Shown one piece after another: positions 17,167 through 26,154 of a stretch of 64,000 bases of DNA. The DNA is from Minwuia thermotolerans (GTDB taxonomy: Bacteria; Pseudomonadota; Alphaproteobacteria; Minwuiales; Minwuiaceae). Under the pieces are notes generated by a model. The model made no database searches, was not told the DNA's origin, and saw nothing but the letters and a program-made list of their open reading frames with translations. The translations under genes were made by a program, and so were the position numbers. The DNA lies in assembly GCF_002924445.1 (NCBI RefSeq), contig NZ_PIGG01000065.1:152377-216376 (forward strand), written 5' to 3'. Each line of letters starts with the position of its first letter. Position 1 is the stretch's first letter.

Positions 17167-18852
17167 ATGGTGACCGACAAGAACAAGACACACTATGAGG
17201 CCATTGTGATAGGCGCCGGCGTGTGCGGCATCTATCAGATCAAGCGCCTCGCCGATATGGGCATGGACGCGACCGTGCTGGAGGCCGGGGGCGATCTCGG
17301 CGGCACATGGTATTTCAACCGCTATCCGGGCTGCCGTTTCGATTCGGAGAGCTACACCTACGGCTACACGTTCTCGCAGGAACTGCTGGACGAGTGGCAC
17401 TGGGTCGAGGCCTATTCGCCGCAGCCGGAGAACCTGAAGTATCTGAACTTCGTTGCCGACAAGTTCGACCTGCGCAAGTACATGCAGTTCAACGTCTTCG
17501 TGAAGTCGGCGCACTGGGACGAGGCGGAGAACCTCTGGCGTCTTGGCCTGGACGACGGGCGCACCCTGACGACCCGCTTCCTGGTCATGGGCCTCGGTCT
17601 GCTTTCGCAGCCGACCATGCCGCGCGTCGAAGGTATCGACGACTTCAAGGGCCAGTCCTTCCACACCTATTACTGGCCGCACGAAGGCGTGGACCTGAAG
17701 GGCAAGAAGGTCGGCATCATCGGCACCGGCGCCACCGCCATCCAGGTGATCGGCGAGATCGCCGACAAGGTGGGCGAACTGACCGTGTTCCAGCGCCGGC
17801 CGAACTGGGCCGCGCCGCTGAACAACTACCGGATCGACGACGAAAAGATGGCGGAGATCCGCGCGCGCTATGACGAGATCTTCGCCAACTGCGCCAAGTC
17901 GCCGGGCGGCTTCGAGCATCAGCCCGACCGGCGCGGCTTCTGGGAAGTCACGCGGGAGGAGCGGATCAAGCTCTGGGACCGTCTTTATGACGAGCCGGGC
18001 TTCGGCATCTGGCTGCAGAACTTCCGGGAAATCTTTACCGACGAGAAGGCGAACGCGGAGTTCTCCGAATACATCGCCGACCGTATCCGCCAGCGCGTCA
18101 ACGACAAGGAACTGGCCGAGAAGCTGATTCCGCGCGACCACGGCTTTGGCGTCCAGCGCGTGCCGCTGGAGACCAACTACTACGAGGCCTACAACCGCGA
18201 CAACGTGCATCTGGTCGATCTCTCCGAGACGCCGCTCAAGCGGATCACGGAGAAGGGGATCATGACCTCCGACGACGTCGAGCGCGAGTTCGACATCATC
18301 ATCTACGGCACGGGCTTCGACGCCATCACCGGCGCCTACGATCACATCGACATCCGTGGCGTCGGCGGCGAGCGCCTGAAGGCCAAGTGGGACGAGGCGA
18401 TCCAGACCTATCTGGGCATGTTCATCCACGGTTTCCCGAACATGTTCCTGCCGGCCGGACCGCAGTCAGGCTCTGCGTCGACCAACTACCCGCGCGGCAT
18501 CGAGACCGGCGTGAACTGGGTCAGCGACATGCTGGAATACGTCCAGGAGCGGGGCTATACCCGCGTCGAGGCGAGCGCCGAGGCCGAGAAGGAATGGACC
18601 GACCATGTGGTCCAGATGTACTCGGTCATGCTGATGCGGAAGGCCAAGTCCTGGTTCACCGGCTACAACTCGAACGTCGAGGGCCACGAGGCCGGCAATC
18701 CGCGCTATCTGGTCTACAACGGCGGCGCGCCGAAATACGTCCAGCGTATCAAGCAGGTCGCCGGCGCGGGCTATGAGGGCATCGAGATGACCTCCGGCGA
18801 GGCCTATGCCGCGGCCCTGAACGCCCAGCGCGTGGGCGACGCCGCCGACTGA
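17167..18852 (+). CDS. Flavin-containing monooxygenase, Baeyer-Villiger type
   Basis: A 561-residue FAD/NADPH monooxygenase of the cyclohexanone monooxygenase-like class. It has an N-terminal FAD Rossmann motif (AIVIGAGVCGIYQI), the BVMO fingerprint F-x-G-x3-H-x3-W-P (FKGQSFHTYYWP near residues 161-172), and a second GxGxxG for NADPH (GIIGTGATAIQ). Such enzymes convert ketones to esters or lactones using O2. The ATG at 17167 fits the family N-terminus; an in-frame ATG at 17011 lies upstream of the promoter and is rejected. It is followed by a strong terminator, so it is a single-gene transcript. Confidence 0.85.
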   Translation: MVTDKNKTHYEAIVIGAGVCGIYQIKRLADMGMDATVLEAGGDLGGTWYFNRYPGCRFDSESYTYGYTFSQELLDEWHWVEAYSPQPENLKYLNFVADKFDLRKYMQFNVFVKSAHWDEAENLWRLGLDDGRTLTTRFLVMGLGLLSQPTMPRVEGIDDFKGQSFHTYYWPHEGVDLKGKKVGIIGTGATAIQVIGEIADKVGELTVFQRRPNWAAPLNNYRIDDEKMAEIRARYDEIFANCAKSPGGFEHQPDRRGFWEVTREERIKLWDRLYDEPGFGIWLQNFREIFTDEKANAEFSEYIADRIRQRVNDKELAEKLIPRDHGFGVQRVPLETNYYEAYNRDNVHLVDLSETPLKRITEKGIMTSDDVEREFDIIIYGTGFDAITGAYDHIDIRGVGGERLKAKWDEAIQTYLGMFIHGFPNMFLPAGPQSGSASTNYPRGIETGVNWVSDMLEYVQERGYTRVEASAEAEKEWTDHVVQMYSVMLMRKAKSWFTGYNSNVEGHEAGNPRYLVYNGGAPKYVQRIKQVAGAGYEGIEMTSGEAYAAALNAQRVGDAAD

Positions 18853-18885
18853 CGGCACTGCCAATTGCCCTCTGTAGCGTTGCAG

Positions 18886-18920
18886 ACGGCCGGCTTCCAT
18901 CGGGAAGCCGGCCGTTTCGC
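18886..18920 (+). terminator. Rho-independent terminator of the BVMO gene
   Basis: A perfect 13-bp stem (ACGGCCGGCTTCC with GGAAGCCGGCCGT) around loop ATCG, followed by TTTCGCGTTTC. It is positioned 33 nt after the BVMO stop and just before the convergent amidase stop. Confidence 0.8.
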
Positions 18921-18923
18921 GTT

Positions 18924-20342
18924 TCAGGCGGCGTGGCCCTGCCAGGCGGCTTCGTCCGGATGGCGGAGGTGCCAGTCGGTCCGCGCCTGCCAGGCCATGC
19001 CGGCGCGCAACGCCGCCGCCTCCTCGAACGGCCGGCCGATCAGCTGGAACGCCAGGGGCAGACCCAGGCGGCTGAAACCGCAGGGCAGGGTGAGCGCCGG
19101 CTGCCCGGATAGCGTGAAGGGCAGGGTGAAGCGGAAGACATCGCCCTGATCGAAGAAGTCGCCTGACAGTGCGTGAGTCAGCCGGGCCGGCGGCGCCGGC
19201 GCGGGTGTCGGCGGCAGGATCAGCAGATCGACCTCCTCGTGCAGCGCGGCCAGCCGCCCCGTCCAGTTCCGACGGCGTTCGTGCGCCTCTGCGAGTTCGA
19301 CGCCCGTCAGGCGTTGCCCGATGCGGATGAGCTCCGCGAGGTGCGGGCCATAGTCGTCCTCGCGTCCCGGAAACAGGTCGCGGTGCGCCAAGGCGACGTC
19401 GGCATGCAGGATTGCCGCGCCGGCGCGGATCGCCTCCCCGCGGTCGGGGGCATCGACATTCACCCGGACGGCGCCGGCACGCTCCAGTTCTGCCGCCGCT
19501 TCCAGAACCGATTTGCTGAGTTCCGGATCGACCCCGTCGGTGATCCAGCGTTCGTCGACGCCGATCCTGAGCCCTTCGATGCCCTGATCCAGACCGGCAA
19601 GATCGCCGCTGATCGAACGCCGTACAGCCGTCGGATCGGCCTCGTCAGGCCCGGCGATGACGCGCAGCATCGAGGCGGCGTCTTCCGCGCTCCGCGTCAT
19701 CGGTCCCAAATGGTCCAGCGTCGCCGAAAGCGGGAACACCTTGGCGCGCGAGACCCGGCCATAGGTCGGCTTCAGGCCGGTCACGCCATTGAAGTGCGAC
19801 GGGGCGCGTATCGAGCCCGCGGTGTCCGATCCCAGCGCGCCGAAGCAGAGACCGGCGGCTACGGCGACCCCGGAGCCGCTGGACGACGCGCCCGACCAGT
19901 AGTCGGGGTTCCAGGGGTTCTTCGGCTGCGGCGTCTCGGGGTGGTGCACCGCGCTGGCGCCCTCGGTCATCACCAGCAGGCCCAGGATCACCGCGCCGGC
20001 TTCCTCCAGCCGCCGCACGACCGTCGCGTCCGTCTCGGCGACCCGCTCGCGCATCACCTTCGTGCCGGCGGCGGTGCGCACGCCCTTCATGTCGCAGAGC
20101 GCCTTGACGGCGACCGGCACGCCGGTCAGCGGTCCTGCTTCGCCTGCGCGCCAGGCCGTCTCGGCCCGCGCCGCCTGAGCCATCGCCCGCTCGGCGGTCA
20201 CTTCGTCATAGCTGCCGAGCAGCGGGTCGACCGTCTCGATCCGGTCCAGCATGGCGCACGTCACCTCTACGGGCGAGACGGCGCCGCTGCGGAAATCGCC
20301 GGTCAGTTCCGCCGCCGATTTCCAGTGCAGTTCCGCGCTCAC
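18924..20342 (-). CDS. Amidase (amidase signature family)
   Basis: A 472-residue amidase with the Ser-cisSer-Lys machinery: Lys in GVPVAVKALCDMKG, the Gly/Ser-rich stretch SGASSSGSGVAVAAG and the nucleophile loop GSDTAGSIRAPSHFNG. It hydrolyses a carboxamide to acid plus ammonia or amine. The GTG start overlaps the upstream TauD stop by 4 nt (GTGA), implying translational coupling. The amide is not known; a shared substrate with the dioxygenase is an inference from the coupling. Confidence 0.85.
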   Translation of the reverse strand: MSAELHWKSAAELTGDFRSGAVSPVEVTCAMLDRIETVDPLLGSYDEVTAERAMAQAARAETAWRAGEAGPLTGVPVAVKALCDMKGVRTAAGTKVMRERVAETDATVVRRLEEAGAVILGLLVMTEGASAVHHPETPQPKNPWNPDYWSGASSSGSGVAVAAGLCFGALGSDTAGSIRAPSHFNGVTGLKPTYGRVSRAKVFPLSATLDHLGPMTRSAEDAASMLRVIAGPDEADPTAVRRSISGDLAGLDQGIEGLRIGVDERWITDGVDPELSKSVLEAAAELERAGAVRVNVDAPDRGEAIRAGAAILHADVALAHRDLFPGREDDYGPHLAELIRIGQRLTGVELAEAHERRRNWTGRLAALHEEVDLLILPPTPAPAPPARLTHALSGDFFDQGDVFRFTLPFTLSGQPALTLPCGFSRLGLPLAFQLIGRPFEEAAALRAGMAWQARTDWHLRHPDEAAWQGHAA

Positions 20343-21412
20343 AGCCGGATCGCTCCGTCGGCGCGGCGGGGCCGTGGCTGGCGGTGCAGGCCTGCCGCCA
20401 TCTCCTCGGGCGTGAAGCCGATCAGGCCGTGGCGGCCAATGCCATACCGGATCACCGCCTCGTCCACCGTCTCGCGGAAGTCCGGCAGGTCGAGCCAGAT
20501 GCGCAGCAGCAGACGCTTCTCGGCTTCCGCTTCGATCGGGGCGTGGGCCGCGCGCCCGTGCAGAACGGTCAGGTTGTTGCAGAACTGGATGTCGCCCTTC
20601 TCGAAGGGAAACTCGAAGCGGGCTTCGTGGCCAATCTCGTCGATCAGGTCGAAGATCTCGCGCTCCTCCGCCGTGACCAGGCTTTCGTCATTCGTGGCGG
20701 CGCTTTCGATCCAGTTGCGGTTGTAGCGGCAGGAAAGCTGCCCTGCCGCGAGTGAGAACAGCGGCACGCGGTACTCGGAATACGGCGCTTCCCAGCCGAG
20801 CTGCTCGCCCATGCGCGACCAGTGAAAGCCGGCCATCAGCCGCTCCAGCGCCTCGGGACCGCGTTCCAGCAACGTATTGTAGATCTGTCCGGCGCTGCCG
20901 ACGCGGCTGTGCGGCGAGTCCGGCGCCTGGCGGACGCAGAACAGCGAGACCACGTCGGTCAGATCGACATGCAGGCGCGATTCCTTCGGCAGACCGACGC
21001 CGCGGGTGCCCTGGTTGGGCCTGAGCGCCCCATCGGTGACGTAGTGGATCAGCGTCGCGTCGCTGTTCTGTGTCAGCGGCTGACCAAGCTGCACGCAGAG
21101 GCCGAAATAGAGCATGTCGAGATCGGCAAGGTCGTGGCCGTCGACCGGGAAGCCGTGCAACAAGGCGAAGCCGCGCCCGTCGCGCAATTCCGACTCGATC
21201 CGCCGCATCGTCGCGCCGAGCCCTGGCAGGCGGAAATTGTCCGCCGTCAGATCGGCATAGGCGAGCCCTTCGGTCTTCGCCTTCGCCAGCGCGTCTTCCA
21301 GTTCGCGGACATCTGCCGGTTCCAGGCCGAACTCGAAACTGCGATCCACTTCCAGGTCGCGGCCGTGCCAGACGCTCCGGCCGCTGACGGGTTTCAGGTC
21401 ATGGTTGGTCAT
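20339..21412 (-). CDS. TauD/TfdA family Fe(II)/2-oxoglutarate dioxygenase
   Basis: A 357-residue non-haem iron dioxygenase. The facial triad candidates are H-x-D in RLHVDLTDVVS and a distal His in LTVLHGRAAHAP, followed by an Arg in LLLRIWLDLP that would bind 2-oxoglutarate. Family members hydroxylate taurine, alkyl sulfates, gamma-butyrobetaine or herbicides. It is translationally coupled to the downstream amidase. The ATG has GGGGAGGCG upstream. The 357-residue length is longer than TauD (~285) and nearer the gamma-butyrobetaine dioxygenase-like members. Confidence 0.8.
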   Translation of the reverse strand: MTNHDLKPVSGRSVWHGRDLEVDRSFEFGLEPADVRELEDALAKAKTEGLAYADLTADNFRLPGLGATMRRIESELRDGRGFALLHGFPVDGHDLADLDMLYFGLCVQLGQPLTQNSDATLIHYVTDGALRPNQGTRGVGLPKESRLHVDLTDVVSLFCVRQAPDSPHSRVGSAGQIYNTLLERGPEALERLMAGFHWSRMGEQLGWEAPYSEYRVPLFSLAAGQLSCRYNRNWIESAATNDESLVTAEEREIFDLIDEIGHEARFEFPFEKGDIQFCNNLTVLHGRAAHAPIEAEAEKRLLLRIWLDLPDFRETVDEAVIRYGIGRHGLIGFTPEEMAAGLHRQPRPRRADGAIRL

Positions 21413-21588
21413 CCGACGCCTCCCCAGTCGTCAGGCGGGTGAAACCCGCTGAAGTGTCAGTATAGGAAGTGGGCGGTCACTCCGAAAGACGGCCCCGGCG
21501 GGCGGCGATGTGCCGTTTGACAGCAGCCTGGCCGGGAAGCACGCTTGAACGCGGGGAGATATCTGGCAAGGACAGGGGAGATCCGGCC

Positions 21589-22602
21589 ATGAGCATACCG
21601 ATCGGGGAATGGGGCGTCAGGCTCTGCGAGAAGGTCGACGGCGCGCTGGCCGCCGGCGATCTGGCGGCGGCGCGGCGGCTGGTGCAGGACGGCGACGGGG
21701 AGACCCGAAGCCTCGCCAAGGAATACGCCATGATGGTGGGCGGCCTCGGCATCACGGTCCGGATTATCGCCGATCTCGCCGTCTCGACCCTGGAACGCCG
21801 ACCGGATGCCGCAGCGGCCAACGGCATCACGGCGCTGATTCACCGCTTCAGGCAGGACATCGGAAACCTCTATGGCGTGGGCGTCGACGCGGCAGATGGC
21901 GCGGCGGGCGAGGCGGCGGCGCTGCCCGAGACCTATGCTGCCTGCCTGAAAGCCTTCCACGAGGACCACGGCGCGCTGGCGAAGGAGATCGTCGCCCGCA
22001 TCGACGAAGGCGACGCCGAGGCCGCACGAGAGGTGCTCCGCAGGCGTGAGACGGCGCATTACGTACCCTTTCACGATCGCATCATCCGCTTCATGGCCGA
22101 CAGCTTCGCCTGGGCGCTACAACATTTTGGCGAGGACGAACTTCTGAGGTTCCAGCTCGACCTGGCCGAGGGACAGCGAGCCGGCTTCGAGGCTTGGGAA
22201 AAGCTGCCGACGGCCGAATTCGCCCGGATCAGCGCCTTCCTTCTGAAGCAGCACATGAGCCATGTCGCCGTCACCGAGGAGTCGGACCGCTTCATCATCG
22301 AGATGGATCCCTGCGGTAGCGGCGGCCGTCTGCGGAAGTCCGGCAGCTATGCTGGGGAGGGTGGCGACCTGCCCTTTGTCGAGGAAGCCGGTCCGCTGAC
22401 CTTCGGCCGGGAACGCCTGCCGGTCTACTGCACCCATTGCCCGATCTGGAACGGCTCCGCGACCCTGCGCTGGTTCGGCCGGGCGCAATGGGTCTTCGCC
22501 GATCCAGCGCGCGCCGATGGCGGTTGCACCGTGCATCTCTACAAGCAGGCAGGCTACACGCCGCCCGACTATGCGGCGAAGGTCGCCATCGAGGAGAAAT
22601 GA
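21589..22602 (+). CDS. Uncharacterised protein with DPCGSGG and CTHCP motifs
   Basis: A 337-residue soluble protein. The N-terminal half is helical, with two related segments (residues ~15-70 and ~120-190). The C-terminal third holds conserved-looking cysteines: C242 in DPCGSGGRL and C281, H283, C284 in YCTHCPIW, which could form a metal site or redox centre. I recognise no named family. The ATG at 21589 has AGGGGAG upstream. It is 1 nt from the pirin gene, clearly cotranscribed. Confidence 0.6.
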   Translation: MSIPIGEWGVRLCEKVDGALAAGDLAAARRLVQDGDGETRSLAKEYAMMVGGLGITVRIIADLAVSTLERRPDAAAANGITALIHRFRQDIGNLYGVGVDAADGAAGEAAALPETYAACLKAFHEDHGALAKEIVARIDEGDAEAAREVLRRRETAHYVPFHDRIIRFMADSFAWALQHFGEDELLRFQLDLAEGQRAGFEAWEKLPTAEFARISAFLLKQHMSHVAVTEESDRFIIEMDPCGSGGRLRKSGSYAGEGGDLPFVEEAGPLTFGRERLPVYCTHCPIWNGSATLRWFGRAQWVFADPARADGGCTVHLYKQAGYTPPDYAAKVAIEEK

Positions 22603-22603
22603 G

Positions 22604-23470
22604 TTGAGCCGCAGCATCGCGCAGACCGTTACCGCGCACCAGCAGCGCGAGGGAGCGGGCTTTCTGGTGCGCCGGCCCGTGCCCACCAGGGGGCTGGACC
22701 AGGTCGATCCGTTCCTGATGCTGGACGAGGTCGGTCCCGTCGACTACGGACCGGGGGAGGCGCTCGGCGCGCCTGATCATCCGCACAGGGGATTCGAGAC
22801 CGTCTCCTACATTCTGCAGGGCGAGAAGCTGCACGAGGATTCCACCGGCAAGACCCAGCTGATCCGCGCCGGCGACGTGCAGTGGATGACCGCCGGCGCC
22901 GGAATCGTCCATTCGGAGCTGCCCTCGCCGGAAATGCAGCGGGCGGGCGGCACGGCGCACGGCTTCCAGATCTGGGTCAACCTGCCGGCCCGGGAGAAGT
23001 TCGCGGAGCCCGGCTACCAGCATCTTGCCGGCGCCGAAATTCCGCGCGCGGCGAGTCCGGACGGGCGCATCGAGGTGGTGGTCATTGCCGGCGAGGCCTT
23101 CGGTGTAGCGGCGAAGATCGGCACGCGGACGCCGATCTGGCTGCAGGACTGGCGCGTCGGCGCCGGCGCGGAGGCGGAAATCGCCATCCCGACGGACTTC
23201 AACGCCGCCGCCTATGTCTTCGACGGCACGGTATCCTTTGGTCGGGAACGCGAAACGGTCGAACGCGGCCAGATGGCCGTCTTCGGGCCGGGCGCCTCGC
23301 TGACCGTGTCGGGGGCCGGCGAGGGCGGGCGTTTCCTGCTGTTGGGCGGCACGCCCATCGGCGAACCCGTGGCGCGCTACGGTCCCTTCGTCATGAACTC
23401 GGAGGAAGAGATCCACGCCGCCGTCCGCGACTACCAGTCCGGCCGCATGGGTGAGATCGAACGCGTCTGA
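22604..23470 (+). CDS. Pirin family protein
   Basis: A 288-residue bicupin of the pirin family. The N-terminal cupin has the metal ligands in HPHRGFETVSYILQG, then LHEDSTG and GAGIVHSELPS (His/His/His/Glu). The pirin C-terminal domain follows. Pirins bind iron and act as quercetinases or as regulators of metabolism (pyruvate dehydrogenase). The TTG start at 22604, one base after the previous stop and within reach of GAGGAG, is favoured over the upstream in-frame ATG at 22517, which lies inside the preceding gene. Confidence 0.85.
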   Translation: MSRSIAQTVTAHQQREGAGFLVRRPVPTRGLDQVDPFLMLDEVGPVDYGPGEALGAPDHPHRGFETVSYILQGEKLHEDSTGKTQLIRAGDVQWMTAGAGIVHSELPSPEMQRAGGTAHGFQIWVNLPAREKFAEPGYQHLAGAEIPRAASPDGRIEVVVIAGEAFGVAAKIGTRTPIWLQDWRVGAGAEAEIAIPTDFNAAAYVFDGTVSFGRERETVERGQMAVFGPGASLTVSGAGEGGRFLLLGGTPIGEPVARYGPFVMNSEEEIHAAVRDYQSGRMGEIERV

Positions 23471-23566
23471 CAGTCGCTGCCGCCGCCTTGCGCCTGCGGT
23501 GCGGAGCCTCGACCTAGGATTGGAGCCGATCACCCGTTCCGAGCCTGGAGGACGCAAGGCGCGGCC

Positions 23567-24436
23567 ATGGAAAACGAGTCCGAGACGGAGACCGCCGCGC
23601 AACTGGATCGCCATCTCGAACGTCTGGCGGAACTACTGCCCGACCTCGCTGGCGCGCTCGTCCTGTTGCTGGCGTTCGTTCTGGTCGGCTGGATCATCGG
23701 CCGTGCGCTGGGGTCGCTGGTCCGCCGCCGGGGCGACCGCATCCACGCCAACTTCGTCAGTCGTCTGCCGGTCTGGATATTCGCCTTCCTGGGGGTGCTG
23801 CTGGCCACCGATCTGCTCGGCTGGGAAAATCTGGCCGCCGGTCTGCTCGCCGGCGGCGGGATGACGGCGTTGATTCTCGGCTTTGCCTTCCGCGGCGTCG
23901 GCGAGAATTTCCTGGCGGGTTTCTTTCTTGTCTTTTCCCGTCCCTTCCGCATCGGCGATCTCATTCAGTCGGGCGACCTGCCGCAAGGCGCGGTGACGGC
24001 TGTGGACCTGAGAAACACACATGTCCGCACCGCCGACGGCCGAGACATCTACATACCGAATTCGATCATCTTCAATTCGCCGCTGATCAACTTCACCCGG
24101 GACGGGCTGAGGCGGCCGACCTTCACCCTGGGCGTCGACTACCGCGCGCCGCTGCCGGAGGTTCGGGCGGCGATCGTCGCCCGGGTCGCCGGACTGGAGG
24201 GCGTACTGGAAACGCCGGAGCCGCGGGTGACGATCGCCAGCTACGAGGCCACCCATGTCATGCTGGAGGTCTGGGTCTGGATCGACACCTTCCGTGGCGC
24301 AGACTTCGCTTTGGTGCGCACCGCCGCGATGGAAGCGGCGCGCTCGGCCGTGCTCGACAATGGCTGGAAACTGAGCGCCGACGTCTCGAGCGCGGTCGAA
24401 CTGGTGGACGGCCGCCCGTCGGAAAGCGGCCGCTGA
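23567..24436 (+). CDS. MscS-type small-conductance mechanosensitive channel
   Basis: A 289-residue membrane protein with three hydrophobic spans (residues ~20-45, 62-85, 90-115) and the MscS pore helix and beta domain (GGGMTALILGFAFRGVGENFLAGFFL in two parts, then RPFRIGDLIQ and IYIPNSIIFNSPLINF). It releases solutes on hypo-osmotic shock, fitting the osmotic theme (ectoine, glucans). The ribosome site is weak. No partner gene is evident. Confidence 0.9.
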   Translation: MENESETETAAQLDRHLERLAELLPDLAGALVLLLAFVLVGWIIGRALGSLVRRRGDRIHANFVSRLPVWIFAFLGVLLATDLLGWENLAAGLLAGGGMTALILGFAFRGVGENFLAGFFLVFSRPFRIGDLIQSGDLPQGAVTAVDLRNTHVRTADGRDIYIPNSIIFNSPLINFTRDGLRRPTFTLGVDYRAPLPEVRAAIVARVAGLEGVLETPEPRVTIASYEATHVMLEVWVWIDTFRGADFALVRTAAMEAARSAVLDNGWKLSADVSSAVELVDGRPSESGR

Positions 24437-24569
24437 GCCGCCCGTCTCGCGCGGGCCGCCATGCGCGTGCGCGGCCCTTGCCGGCGTCCGCAGGCCCCTT
24501 CATTAATCCGGGGCGACGCGGACGGCGGAGTAGGCCGTTCGGCAACTGCGATCCAAGGGGAGGACGGCA

Positions 24570-26141
24570 ATGGCCGATGGCGAAACCGGCGACGAGAATG
24601 TAGGCAGCGTGACCGGCGTGTTCCGGGAGCGGCGGCGGAAGATCCGCGAGGAGATGGGCGGCGCCGAGCGCATCGCGAGGCTGCACGATCGCGGCGCTCT
24701 GACCGTCCGCGAGCGCATTGACCGATTTCTTGATCCCGACAGCTTCATCGAACTCGGAACCTTCGCCCGGTCGGAGCGGCCCGAGGACGCTGCGACCTCG
24801 CCCGGCGACGGCAAGATCGGCGGCTATGGCACGGTCGATGGCCGCACGGTCTGGGTCGGTGGCGACGACCTGACCGTCAAGCGCGGTTCCAGCTCGGTGG
24901 TCGGCAGCCGCAAGAAGACGCGCATGCTGCAGCAGGCTGTGGAGCACGGCCATCCCTTCGTCTTCTTCGCCGAGACCGGCGGCGCGCGCATTCCCGATAC
25001 CCTGGGCTCGGAGGGCTTCGTGAAGGTCACGCCCAGCGTCGAGACCCACCGGCGCAACCGCTCGGTTCCGCTGGCGACGGCGATCCTGGGCAATTGCTTC
25101 GGCGGTGGCACATTCCAGGGCGCCTTCTCCGACTTCGTCGTGCAGCTGAGGGGTTCCTGCATGGCGGTAACCAGCCCGCGCGTGGTGGAGATCGCCACGG
25201 GCGAGAAGATCAGCTTCGAGGATCTGGGCGGCACCGAGGTGCACGAAAAGGTCACCGGCATGATCGACCGGGTCGCCGAAACCGAGGACGAGGCCTTCCA
25301 GCTGATCCGGGATTTCCTCTCCTACCTGCCGTCGAACGCCTGGGAATTGCCCCCGGAGCACGACTGGCCCGGCCTCGCGGATGTCGACGAGACGATCTAC
25401 GACCTGGTGCCGATGCGCCGCACCCGCGCCTACGACATGCGCCGGGTGCTGCGCTACCTGGCGGACGACGACCGCATCTTCGAGCTGAAACCGCGCTTCG
25501 GCGGCAGCATCATCACGGCTCTGTCGCGCATGGGCGGACGGACTGTGGGATTCGTCGCCTCCCAGCCGCTGCACTACGCCGGCGCGCTCTCACCGGGCGC
25601 GTGTGACAAGATCACGGCGTTCATCTGTCTCTGCGACGCCTTCAACATCCCGCTCGTCTTCCTGCAGGACGTACCCGGATTCATGGTCGGGTCCAAGGTG
25701 GAGCACGACCGGTTGCTCAGCCGCGCCATCATGATGGTGGAAGCGCTGTCGATCTGCCGGGTGCCGCGTATCTCGCTGGTCTTCCGCAAGGCTTTCGGGC
25801 TGGCCTACTTCGCCATGGGCGGCACCAACATGGGCTCCGATGTCGTCGCGGCCTGGCCGTCGGCCGAACTCTCCTTCATGGATCCGGACGTCGGCGTCAA
25901 TGTCGTGCATGGCGGGCGGCTGGAACAGGCCGAGGACGCGGCGGCGGAGCGTGCGGCTCTGATTGAGCAGTGGACGGAGGATACCGACCCCTATGATGGC
26001 GCTGGCATTCTCGGCGTCGACGAGATTGTCGACCCGGCCGAGACCAAGCGCTGGCTGCAGTCGCAGATCCGCCGCTTGCGGGTGAAGCCGAAGCCCTGGG
26101 GGCAGCCCAACCCGCTGGCCTACTGGCCAACCTGCTACTGA
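24570..26141 (+). CDS. Acyl-CoA carboxylase carboxyltransferase (beta) subunit
   Basis: A 523-residue carboxyltransferase of the PccB/MccB class with both crotonase-like halves. These include FVFFAETGGARIPDTLG in the N-half, and PLVFLQDVPGFMVGSKVEHD followed by GLAYFAMGG in the C-half. It transfers CO2 from carboxybiotin to an acyl-CoA. No biotin carboxylase or BCCP gene is in the window, so its partner must lie elsewhere. The ATG is preceded by GGGGAGGA. The acyl chain preference cannot be deduced. Confidence 0.85.
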   Translation: MADGETGDENVGSVTGVFRERRRKIREEMGGAERIARLHDRGALTVRERIDRFLDPDSFIELGTFARSERPEDAATSPGDGKIGGYGTVDGRTVWVGGDDLTVKRGSSSVVGSRKKTRMLQQAVEHGHPFVFFAETGGARIPDTLGSEGFVKVTPSVETHRRNRSVPLATAILGNCFGGGTFQGAFSDFVVQLRGSCMAVTSPRVVEIATGEKISFEDLGGTEVHEKVTGMIDRVAETEDEAFQLIRDFLSYLPSNAWELPPEHDWPGLADVDETIYDLVPMRRTRAYDMRRVLRYLADDDRIFELKPRFGGSIITALSRMGGRTVGFVASQPLHYAGALSPGACDKITAFICLCDAFNIPLVFLQDVPGFMVGSKVEHDRLLSRAIMMVEALSICRVPRISLVFRKAFGLAYFAMGGTNMGSDVVAAWPSAELSFMDPDVGVNVVHGGRLEQAEDAAAERAALIEQWTEDTDPYDGAGILGVDEIVDPAETKRWLQSQIRRLRVKPKPWGQPNPLAYWPTCY

Positions 26142-26154
26142 GCGATCGCCGGAC

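Noticed and set aside
16102..18429. 775-codon minus-strand open frame over the GST and BVMO genes
   Set aside because: Antisense to two genes with clear family motifs; no ribosome site or known domain.
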